From the NCBI RefSeq assembly GCF_031393925.1, contig NZ_JANMWL010000043.1, forward strand, positions 1-50,558: DNA of 50,558 nt. The letters are read 5' to 3'. The first letter of the stretch is position 1; each line of letters begins with the position of its first letter. Shown piece by piece: positions 44,247 to 50,558 of the stretch. This DNA is from Methylibium sp031393925. GTDB lineage: Bacteria; Pseudomonadota; Gammaproteobacteria; Burkholderiales; Burkholderiaceae_C. Below the pieces are notes generated by a model. That model was not told the origin of the DNA, ran no database searches, and saw only the letters and a list, made by a program, of their open reading frames with translations. The translations under genes were made by a program, and so were the position numbers.

Positions 44247-44276
44247 GAGCCGCCGGACCTCGCGGTCGGGCGGCTC
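44247..44276 (-). terminator. Hairpin terminator-like structure after the cytochrome gene
   Basis: On the minus strand GAGCCGCC-C-GACC-GCGA-GGTC-C-GGCGGCTC forms a long stem with one mismatch, followed by a weak TTGCCTTTG. It lies 19 bp after the cytochrome stop and ahead of the solute-binding protein gene. Confidence 0.65.
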
Positions 44277-44295
44277 GGTGCAAAGGTGCAGCGCG

Positions 44296-44961
44296 TCAGC
44301 GAAACTTGGCTTGCGGCACCGTCTTCAGGTCACTGGGCAAGGAGGCGATGTATTTCGACAGCAGCTTGAGTTCGGCGTTGGTGTAGGGCTTGGCCTGCGC
44401 CGCCATGATGGCGTTGCTGCGGCCGACGAGCGCGTTCTTCTCGGTCTTGTAGGCCTTGAGCGCCACGCCCAGGTAGTCGGCGTGCTGGCCGGCGAGCTTG
44501 GGGTAGCTCGCGTCGATCGGCTTGCTGAAGTTGTCGCCGTGGCAGGTGGCGCAGGCACCCTTTTGCAGCAATGCGGCAACCTGCGCATTGGCCGGCGCGG
44601 CCGGTGTGGCGGGCAGCTCGGCGCGCGCGCCGCCTTCGGCCTGGTAGTAAGCGGCAAGGTCGGCCATGTCCTGGTCGCTCAACGAGGCAGCGATGGCGCG
44701 CATCGACGGGTGCTTGCGCTCGCCCTTCTTGTAGGCGCCGAGCGCGGCGGCGATGTACTTGGCGTTCTGCCCCGCGATCATCGGCACCTTGTAGACCTCC
44801 GGGAAGCTCGCCTGGTAGCCGGTGATGGCGTGGCAGCCGATGCACATGGCGTTTTTCTTGGCGCCGGCCGCGGCGTCGCCGGTCTGGCTGTCCTGGGCTC
44901 GGGCGCCCGGTGCGATGCACAAAGCCAGCAGCGCGATCATCGCGGGGAGCAGTGTCTTCAT
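44296..44961 (-). CDS. Di-haem cytochrome c (c4 type)
   Basis: A 221-residue periplasmic cytochrome with signal peptide MKTLLPAMIALLALCIAPGA and two haem sites, CIGCH (Cys40, Cys43, His44) and CATCH (Cys137, Cys140, His141), in tandem class I domains. YKVPMIAGQNAKYI in the first half and YPKLAGQHADYLGVALKAYK in the second are typical of cytochrome c4. It would carry electrons to a terminal oxidase. The ATG at 44961 starts the signal peptide; eight extra codons upstream are possible. Divergent from moxR. Confidence 0.9.
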   Translation of the reverse strand: MKTLLPAMIALLALCIAPGARAQDSQTGDAAAGAKKNAMCIGCHAITGYQASFPEVYKVPMIAGQNAKYIAAALGAYKKGERKHPSMRAIAASLSDQDMADLAAYYQAEGGARAELPATPAAPANAQVAALLQKGACATCHGDNFSKPIDASYPKLAGQHADYLGVALKAYKTEKNALVGRSNAIMAAQAKPYTNAELKLLSKYIASLPSDLKTVPQAKFR

Positions 44962-44991
44962 GGTCCGGCGGTACGTAGAGTTCAACGGGCG

Positions 44992-45013
44992 AGTATACGA
45001 GGCGCTCTATACT
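44992..45013. promoter_or_regulatory. Divergent -10-like inverted repeat between the cytochrome and moxR genes
   Basis: AGTATA (44992-44997) and TATACT (45008-45013) form an inverted repeat with a 10-bp spacer in the 94-bp gap between divergent starts. Read outward, each arm is a good -10 hexamer: TATACT on the plus strand for moxR and TATACT on the minus strand for the cytochrome. It may be overlapping divergent promoters or an operator. Confidence 0.45.
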
Positions 45014-45055
45014 GAATCGGTCGCTGACTACATACCGCCCTGGTGTGCGCGCCCC

Positions 45056-45910
45056 ATGAAATTCGAAGGCTCTGACCAATACGTCGCCACCCCCGACCTG
45101 ATGCTTGCGGTCAACGCCGCCATCACGCTGCAACGCCCGCTGCTGATCAAGGGCGAACCCGGCACCGGCAAGACAATGCTGGCCGAGGAGGTGGCCAAGG
45201 CAGTGAGCCTGCCACTGCTTCAGTGGCACATCAAGAGCACCACCAAAGCGCAGCAGGGCTTGTACGAATACGACGCGGTGAGCCGGCTGCGCGACAGCCA
45301 ACTGGCCGGCACCGAAGGCTCCGAGCGCGTGCGCGACATCCGCAACTACATCGTCAAGGGCGTGCTGTGGCAGGCCTTCACGGCCGAGCAGCCGGTGGCG
45401 CTGCTGATCGATGAAATCGACAAGGCGGACATCGAGTTCCCCAACGATCTGCTGCGCGAACTCGACCGCATGGAGTTCTACGTCTACGAGACGCGCGAAT
45501 TGGTGAAGGCCAGGCACCGGCCGGTGGTGTTCATCACCTCGAACAACGAAAAGGAACTGCCCGACGCTTTCTTGCGCAGCTGCTTTTTCCACTACATCAA
45601 GTTCCCCGAGGCCGAGACGATGAGAAAAATCGTCGCGGTGCATTTCCCGGGGCTCAAGAAGGAATTGCTGGCCGCGGCGCTCAAGAGCTTCTACGACGTG
45701 CGCGGCCTGCCGGGTCTGAAGAAAAAACCCTCCACCAGCGAACTGCTCGACTGGCTCAAGCTTCTGTTGGCCGAGGACATTCCGCTGGCCGCGCTGCAGA
45801 GTCAGGACGACAAGGTGGCGGTGCCACCGCTGCTCGGCGCGCTGCTCAAGAACGAGCAGGACGTGACGCTGTTCGAGAAGCTCGTGTTCATGCAGAGCCG
45901 CAACCGCTGA
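45056..45910 (+). CDS. MoxR-family AAA+ ATPase
   Basis: A 284-residue ATPase with Walker A GEPGTGKT (33-40), Walker B VALLIDEIDKADIEFPNDLL and sensor 1 PVVFITSNNEKELPDAFLRS, as in MoxR/CbbQ/NorQ ATPases. These work with a VWA-domain partner to insert metals or mature enzyme complexes. The partner is encoded two genes downstream. The ATG at 45056 opens MKFEGSDQYVATPDLM. The gene is divergent from the cytochrome gene and 4 bp upstream of a small membrane-protein gene. Confidence 0.92.
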   Translation: MKFEGSDQYVATPDLMLAVNAAITLQRPLLIKGEPGTGKTMLAEEVAKAVSLPLLQWHIKSTTKAQQGLYEYDAVSRLRDSQLAGTEGSERVRDIRNYIVKGVLWQAFTAEQPVALLIDEIDKADIEFPNDLLRELDRMEFYVYETRELVKARHRPVVFITSNNEKELPDAFLRSCFFHYIKFPEAETMRKIVAVHFPGLKKELLAAALKSFYDVRGLPGLKKKPSTSELLDWLKLLLAEDIPLAALQSQDDKVAVPPLLGALLKNEQDVTLFEKLVFMQSRNR

Positions 45911-45914
45911 GCCG

Positions 45915-46142
45915 ATGGAGCCCGCCCTTCGCAACGCACTGAAGGAAGGCCTGGCCGACGCCTGCGGCTTCGTGCTCGGCGCCCTGGCCGGGTGGTCACT
46001 CGGGCGGCTGCTCGGTTTCGACTTCGTCGCCTCACCGGGCTACAACGCGCGCTCGATGGCAGGCCTGGTGTTCATCCTGTTCGGCTGCGGCTTAGGCAAG
46101 TGGCTCGCGCGGCGTTGGCTCGGCCAGCAACGCAAGCCCTGA
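45915..46142 (+). CDS. Small membrane protein between moxR and the VWA gene
   Basis: A 75-residue protein with two hydrophobic segments (CGFVLGALAGWSLGRLLGF; SMAGLVFILFGCGLGKWLA) and a basic tail (RRWLGQQRKP). I recognise no family. Its start lies 4 bp after the moxR stop and it precedes the VWA gene by 103 bp, so it is probably part of the same unit and may anchor or accompany the MoxR-VWA pair at the membrane. Confidence 0.65.
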   Translation: MEPALRNALKEGLADACGFVLGALAGWSLGRLLGFDFVASPGYNARSMAGLVFILFGCGLGKWLARRWLGQQRKP

Positions 46143-46245
46143 CGCCATGGCGTGCTCCTGGCCGCCCTCGATCAAGCTGAGCGGCACTCGGGCGCGGCGG
46201 CTCGAGCGAGCGCGGGCACACTGAAGCGCAGCGCGCGCCACCACC

Positions 46246-47415
46246 ATGCTGATCGACTTCTTCTACGCCTTGCGCAGTGCCAAGCTGCCGGTCTCCATCA
46301 AGGAATACCTGCTGCTGCTCGAAGGCCTGAAGGCCGGCGTTATCGAGCCGTCGGTCGAGCAGTTCTACTACTTGGCACGCACCACGCTGGTCAAGGACGA
46401 GGCGCTGTTCGACAAGTTTGACCGGGCCTTCGCGGCCTACTTCAAGGGCGTGGAGACGGTGGCCGACTTCACTCAGGTAGTGCCGCTCGAATGGCTGCGC
46501 CGCACGCTCGAGATCGAGCTCACGCCCGAGCAGAAGGCCGCGGTCCAGACGATGGGCTGGGACGAGTTGATGGACACGCTCAGGAAACGCTTCGAAGAAC
46601 AAAAAGAGCGGCACGAGGGCGGCAGCAAATGGATCGGCACCGGCGGCACGTCACCGTTCGGCAACGCCGGCTACAACCCGCAGGGCGTGCGCATCGGGGG
46701 CGCCGGGCGCAACAAGAGCGCGGTGAAGGTATGGGAGCAGCGCGCCTACCGCGACTACGACGACACCAAGGAACTGGGCACGCGCAACATCAAGGTCGCG
46801 CTGCGGCGCCTGCGCCGCTTCGCCCGCGAAGGCAACGAGCTCGAACTCGATCTCGACAGCACCATCCACCGCACCGCCGCCAACGCGGGCATGCTCGACA
46901 TCCGCATGATTCCCGAGCGCCACAACAAGGTGAAGCTGTTGTTGCTGATGGACGTGGGCGGCACGATGGACGAGCACATCCACCGCGTGGAGGAATTATT
47001 CAGCGCCACCAAGAGCGAGTTCAAGCACCTGGAGTTCTATTACTTCCACAACTGCGTCTATGACTTTATGTGGAAGCACAACCGGCGGCGCTTCAGCGAG
47101 AAGCACGCCACCTGGGACGTGATCCGCAAGTACAACCGCGACTACAAGCTGGTGTTCGTCGGCGACGCGACGATGAGCCCCTACGAAATCCTGCAGCCCG
47201 GCGGCAGCGTGGAATACAACAACGAAGAGCCCGGCGCCGAATGGCTGCAGCGGCTCACGCACGCCTTTCCAAAGTACGCCTGGATCAACCCCGAGCCGCA
47301 GGGCGTGTGGGGCTACCGGCAGAGCATCTCGATCATCCAGCAGCTGATGCAGCAGCGAATGTTCCCGATGACCTTGCAGGGCCTCGAAGGCGCGATGCGC
47401 CTGTTGAGCAAATAG
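46246..47415 (+). CDS. CoxE-like VWA-domain protein
   Basis: A 389-residue protein: an N-terminal helical region (MLIDFFYALRSAKLPVSIKE), a Gly-rich middle (WIGTGGTSPFGNAGYNPQGV) and a C-terminal von Willebrand A fold. The metal-adhesion site reads MDVGGTMDEH from Asp236, where the DxSxS motif is DxGxT; this is the pattern I expect in CoxE-like proteins. FYYFHNCVYDFMWKH and VFVGDATMSPYEI are further VWA segments. It probably works with the MoxR ATPase in metal-centre maturation; the target enzyme is not evident here. The ATG at 46246 was taken because it starts the conserved region. Confidence 0.88.
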   Translation: MLIDFFYALRSAKLPVSIKEYLLLLEGLKAGVIEPSVEQFYYLARTTLVKDEALFDKFDRAFAAYFKGVETVADFTQVVPLEWLRRTLEIELTPEQKAAVQTMGWDELMDTLRKRFEEQKERHEGGSKWIGTGGTSPFGNAGYNPQGVRIGGAGRNKSAVKVWEQRAYRDYDDTKELGTRNIKVALRRLRRFAREGNELELDLDSTIHRTAANAGMLDIRMIPERHNKVKLLLLMDVGGTMDEHIHRVEELFSATKSEFKHLEFYYFHNCVYDFMWKHNRRRFSEKHATWDVIRKYNRDYKLVFVGDATMSPYEILQPGGSVEYNNEEPGAEWLQRLTHAFPKYAWINPEPQGVWGYRQSISIIQQLMQQRMFPMTLQGLEGAMRLLSK

Positions 47416-47455
47416 GCGCTCGCCGCGCGACCACGAGACGGGCCGCCGAGCCGCC

Positions 47456-48109
47456 TCAGGGCTTGAGGCTCAAGGTCAGGTTGAAGCGGTAGGCGTCCCA
47501 GCCGCGCTCGTCGTGACGGGAGTCGACATCGATCGCCAGGCGGCGCGGCATCACCCACCAGCGCGCGCCGACGCGCTGCACGTCGGCCTCACGACGCGAG
47601 TCGCTCCATTCGGCAAACAGCACGCCGCCCTCGACCGGGCGCCACAGGCCGACGGCCGTGGCACGGCTGCGCTGCGACACCAGATCCCGCCCCAGGTTCA
47701 TCTGCACCGACCAGTCGTCGCTCACGCGCAACTGGCTGCCCGCGGCCAGCAGGGCTCGCTCGGTGCGCAAGCCGGTGGTCGGCTCGCCGCCGAGGCCGGC
47801 CCAGCTTAGCTTCACGCTGCCCAGCAGGCCCGGCATCAACCCCTCGGAGACGACGTTGTCGATGCGCGCGCGCAACACGCCCGAACGCGGCGCGGCCGGG
47901 TTCAGCGGTTCGACGTGCAGCTTCATCAACTGGTCGCTGCCGCAAGGACGGCGCAGCGACGCCTCGCGCTCCACGGGCGGCGCTGCCAGCGCGAACGGGT
48001 CGACGCGGCAGGTCGGAAGGGTCTCGCCGCGCACACAGAAACTTGCAGCACACAGCAGCAGCGCTGCGGCAAGGCATCGTTGCAAGGCATGGAAACTGGG
48101 CAGGCTCAT
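47456..48109 (-). CDS. Exported hypothetical protein, possible outer-membrane barrel
   Basis: A 217-residue protein with a signal peptide (MSLPSFHALQRCLAAALLLC and on to SFCVRGE), then alternating polar/hydrophobic strands such as GVLFAEWSDSRREADVQRVG, ending WDAYRFNLTLSLKP. The strand pattern suggests a small beta-barrel or beta-sandwich in the envelope, but the C-terminal residue is not aromatic. No family recognised. Divergent from tamA across 199 bp; converges with the VWA gene. Confidence 0.6.
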   Translation of the reverse strand: MSLPSFHALQRCLAAALLLCAASFCVRGETLPTCRVDPFALAAPPVEREASLRRPCGSDQLMKLHVEPLNPAAPRSGVLRARIDNVVSEGLMPGLLGSVKLSWAGLGGEPTTGLRTERALLAAGSQLRVSDDWSVQMNLGRDLVSQRSRATAVGLWRPVEGGVLFAEWSDSRREADVQRVGARWWVMPRRLAIDVDSRHDERGWDAYRFNLTLSLKP

Positions 48110-48308
48110 GTCGTCGGGCACCGGGCGCGAATGGTGGTCCGAAACGGCCGCGCGCGACGCTGACCGGTCGCCGCATCGGTGAACTAATCCGCGCCTTCCG
48201 CCCACAATGCATGGGCCCCATGCGCACGCCTGCCGTCGCGGTCCTTTTCCCCCTGCCACAGCGGCCTGCCGCTGTGGCACTCGTGCGCGCGCTGCGCCCT
48301 CGGCGACG

Positions 48309-50270
48309 GTGAGCTGGCCCATAGCCTCGCGGCGTGCGCTGGCGTGCGTCGCGCTCGCCCTTGTGTTGGCCTCGACTTCCGCGCCAGCCCAGGATGACGG
48401 CGAGCGCGACGAGCCGCTGCGCAGCGACGCACCGGCCGAAGCAGCAACCCAAGCGGCGAGCAGCGAGTCGGTCCCCGCGGCCGACGACGAGGCGGCGCCG
48501 CGCCGTTCGCTGTTCGACAGCGGCGTCACCACGCTCGAGGCCGGCGCCAACGGCGCCTACCGGATCGAAGTGCGCGCGCCCAAGCGACTGCGCGACCTGC
48601 TCGTGCGGCACCTGGACCTGGCGCGGTTTCGCGAGCAGCCGGACATATCGCCGATCGAAATCGGCCGGCTGGTGGCCGCTGCGCCGGCACAGGCGCGCGC
48701 CCTGCTCGAGCCGCAGGGTTACTTCAATGCCAAGGTGTCGGTGCAACGCGACGAGGCGGCCGGCGGCACGCCGCCCACCGTGCGGGTGCAGGTCGACCCC
48801 GGCCCGTCGGCGCGCGTCGGGCGCGTGCAGTTGGAGATGCAGGGCGCGTTCGCGCAGGGCATGGAAGCCGGCGACGACGGCCTGCGTCGGCGCTGGCAGC
48901 TGCTGCAGTCGCGCTGGTCGCTGGGCAGCGGCACGCCGTTCAGCCAGTCGGCCTGGAACGCGGCCAAGAACGCCCTCGTCACGAGCCTGCGCGCGCGCGG
49001 CTATGCGAGCGCCGGCATCACCGGCAGCGGCGCGCAGGTCGACGCCGAGCGCAACCAGGTTCGGCTGTCGGTCATCGTCGACAGCGGCCCGCTCTACCGC
49101 CTGGGCGCGGTGCGCATCGAAGGCCTGGAACGCACGCCCGAGCAGACGGCGCGCAACCTGCTGCCGTTCGCGCCGGGGGCCGCCTATTCCGAGCGGCTGC
49201 TGCTCGACTACCAGGAGGCGCTGCAGAAATCGGGCCTCTACGAAGGCGTAGCGGTCGAGCTCGACCTCGACGTGCAGCAGGCCGAGCGCGCCACCGTCAT
49301 GGTCCGGCTGCGCGAACACACCACGCAGAGCGCGCAGGTGAGCATTGGCTATTCCAGCAACACCGGCGCGCGCATCGGGCTCGAGCACACGCACCGGCGG
49401 GTGTTCGGACGCGACCTGGTGGCGACCTCGCGGCTCGAGCTCGGCCGGCTCGAACGCGAGGTCTCGCTCGACCTGCTGACCTATCCGCTCGAGCACGGCT
49501 ACCGCAACCTGCTGGCGCTCAAGGCCGATTACCTCGACGCCGGCGGCGCCATCACGCAGACCCAGCGGCTGCGCGTGGGCCGCACGCGCGACACCGAAAA
49601 CATCGACCGGCTCTACTACCTAGAGTTCAACCGGACCACGGTGAAAACCGCCAACGCGCGGCTCGCCGACCGCGCGCTGCTGGGCAACTACCAGTGGGTG
49701 CGGCGCGACGTCAACAACCTGGTGTTCCCGACTCGTGGCCTCATCCTTGGCATCCAGGCCGGTGGCGGTGCCGCCTACGACGCCGACAACGAACGCGGGC
49801 CGTTCGCGCGGCTCGTCCTGCAGGCCACCGCCTACCAGCCGCTCGGCGCCGGCTGGTTGGGCCAGGCACGCGCCGAAGTCGCGCAGGTGATCAAGCGGCC
49901 CAGCCTCGGCGTGCCCGACTCGCTGCTGTTTCGGGCCGGGGGCGACGACTCGGTGCGCGGCTACGGTTACCGCACGCTCGGGCCGGTGCGCGACGGCGCG
50001 GTGGTCGGCGGCCCGGTGCTTGCCACCGGCAGCGTCGAGGTGATGCGGCGCTTTTCCGACGACTCGCCGCGCTGGCGCAACTGGTACGGCGCGCTGTTCG
50101 TCGACGCCGGCAACGCGGCGGTGAGCTGGAACGAGTTCGACCCCGCCATCGGCTACGGCGTGGGCGTGCGCTGGCGCAGCCCGATCGGGCCGCTGCGCGT
50201 CGACCTGGCCTATGGCGAGAAGGTCGGCGCGCTGCGACTGCACGTGAGCGTCGGGGTCACGTTCCGATGA
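48309..50270 (+). CDS. tamA: Outer-membrane translocation module TamA (BamA/Omp85 family)
   Basis: A 653-residue Omp85 protein. The GTG at 48309 opens a signal peptide (MSWPIASRRALACVALALVL) ending before AQDDGE. Three POTRA domains follow (about 85-330), with repeats such as LEPQGYFNAKVSVQRDE and SLRARGYASAGI. The 16-strand barrel region includes FRAGGDDSVRGYGYRTLGP, matching the conserved RGY motif of barrel loop 6. It ends in GVTF-R rather than the usual terminal aromatic. With TamB it assembles autotransporters and moves lipids to the outer membrane. The frame from 48207 is arginine-rich and unsupported. Its stop overlaps the tamB start as ATGA. Confidence 0.9.
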   Translation: MSWPIASRRALACVALALVLASTSAPAQDDGERDEPLRSDAPAEAATQAASSESVPAADDEAAPRRSLFDSGVTTLEAGANGAYRIEVRAPKRLRDLLVRHLDLARFREQPDISPIEIGRLVAAAPAQARALLEPQGYFNAKVSVQRDEAAGGTPPTVRVQVDPGPSARVGRVQLEMQGAFAQGMEAGDDGLRRRWQLLQSRWSLGSGTPFSQSAWNAAKNALVTSLRARGYASAGITGSGAQVDAERNQVRLSVIVDSGPLYRLGAVRIEGLERTPEQTARNLLPFAPGAAYSERLLLDYQEALQKSGLYEGVAVELDLDVQQAERATVMVRLREHTTQSAQVSIGYSSNTGARIGLEHTHRRVFGRDLVATSRLELGRLEREVSLDLLTYPLEHGYRNLLALKADYLDAGGAITQTQRLRVGRTRDTENIDRLYYLEFNRTTVKTANARLADRALLGNYQWVRRDVNNLVFPTRGLILGIQAGGGAAYDADNERGPFARLVLQATAYQPLGAGWLGQARAEVAQVIKRPSLGVPDSLLFRAGGDDSVRGYGYRTLGPVRDGAVVGGPVLATGSVEVMRRFSDDSPRWRNWYGALFVDAGNAAVSWNEFDPAIGYGVGVRWRSPIGPLRVDLAYGEKVGALRLHVSVGVTFR

Positions 50271-50558
50271 GCGAGCGCAGCCCTGCGCCGGGCCCGCCCC
50301 GCGCCATGCCGCCGCCGCGTCGGTTGTGGCCGCGTCGCCTGGCGGCGCTGCTGGCGCTCGCGCTGCTGGCAAGCGCAGCGCTGCTAACGGTGGCCTGGCA
50401 GGCGCTGCACACCGAGCGCGCAACCCAGTGGTGGCTGGAGCAGGCATCGGCCCATGTGCCCGGCCTCACGATCGAAGCGCCGCGCGGCGCGCTGCTGGGC
50501 GCAGGCGCGCAGTTCTCGCTGGCGCGACTGTCGGTACAGCTGCCGCGCTATCGCGTCG
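50267..50558 (+). CDS. tamB: Translocation module TamB, N-terminal part (cut by window end)
   Basis: The first 97 codons of a gene coupled to tamA by ATGA. A proline-rich cytoplasmic lead (MSERSPAPGPPRAMPPPRR) precedes one membrane helix (about 22-43). Then come WLEQASAHVPGLTIEAPRGA and AQFSLARLSVQLPRYRV, the opening of the AsmA/TamB-like beta-rich periplasmic domain. TamB spans the periplasm as the partner of TamA. Confidence 0.88.
   Translation, partial: MSERSPAPGPPRAMPPPRRLWPRRLAALLALALLASAALLTVAWQALHTERATQWWLEQASAHVPGLTIEAPRGALLGAGAQFSLARLSVQLPRYRV

Overview
The window is a GC-rich, gene-dense chromosomal stretch of a betaproteobacterium, most likely Burkholderiales of the Rubrivivax/Leptothrix/Methylibium type. 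Three things point there: protein sequence character throughout, the neighbourhoods trxB-(crp)-ftsK-lolA-rarA and rpsP-rimM-trmD-rplS, and an argH gene divergent from an AlgZ/AlgR-type two-component pair. It looks like core chromosome. I see no insertion sequence, phage, plasmid origin or CRISPR array.

Layout. 1-8000: 5' end of a UvrD-type helicase, a class I glutamine amidotransferase, valS, an unusual D-2-hydroxyacid-dehydrogenase-like gene, galU, tusA, a Nudix gene and cysM. 8056-10910: tRNA-Leu(CAA), a rhomboid protease, an SDR-fold protein and a 2Fe-2S flavin reductase. 10916-13967: a tightly coupled minus-strand operon of broken cytochrome c, calcineurin-like phosphoesterase, stand-alone CuA-type cupredoxin, ECF sigma factor and membrane anti-sigma factor. 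14036-17691: branched-chain amino-acid ABC transporter core livHMGF without a binding protein. 17734-25261: rarA, a small patch of gene remnants plus a membrane-protein gene of different base composition, lolA, ftsK, a Crp/Fnr regulator, trxB, rpmB and rpmG.

25465-33480: fatty-acid desaturase, rsmB, algR/algZ, argH, a lipoprotein esterase-like protein and a CobD/CbiB-family membrane protein. 33533-36452: the ribosomal operon rpsP-rimM-trmD-rplS followed by a CoA-pyrophosphatase-type Nudix gene. 36624-41110: a GNAT acetyltransferase, a TM2-type membrane protein, and an operon of Bug-type binding protein, crotonase-fold enzyme and malonyl-CoA synthetase. 41234-50558: a TSUP permease, a DUF1841 protein, a peptide-type solute-binding protein, a di-haem cytochrome c, a MoxR ATPase / small membrane protein / CoxE-like VWA cluster, an exported protein of unknown function, and the tamA-tamB pair (tamB cut by the window end).

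What stands out. (1) The phosphoesterase / CuA-cupredoxin / ECF sigma / anti-sigma operon reads like a self-regulated periplasmic metal or redox system whose first gene, a c-type cytochrome, appears broken by an 11-bp slippage deletion. (2) A hydroxyacid-dehydrogenase homologue has His where the catalytic Arg should be and Arg where the catalytic His should be. (3) The crotonase in the malonyl-CoA synthetase operon lacks the second catalytic Glu of hydratases and may be a decarboxylase. (4) A small patch between rarA and lolA carries orphan gene fragments. All functions are assigned from sequence reading alone, without database searches.
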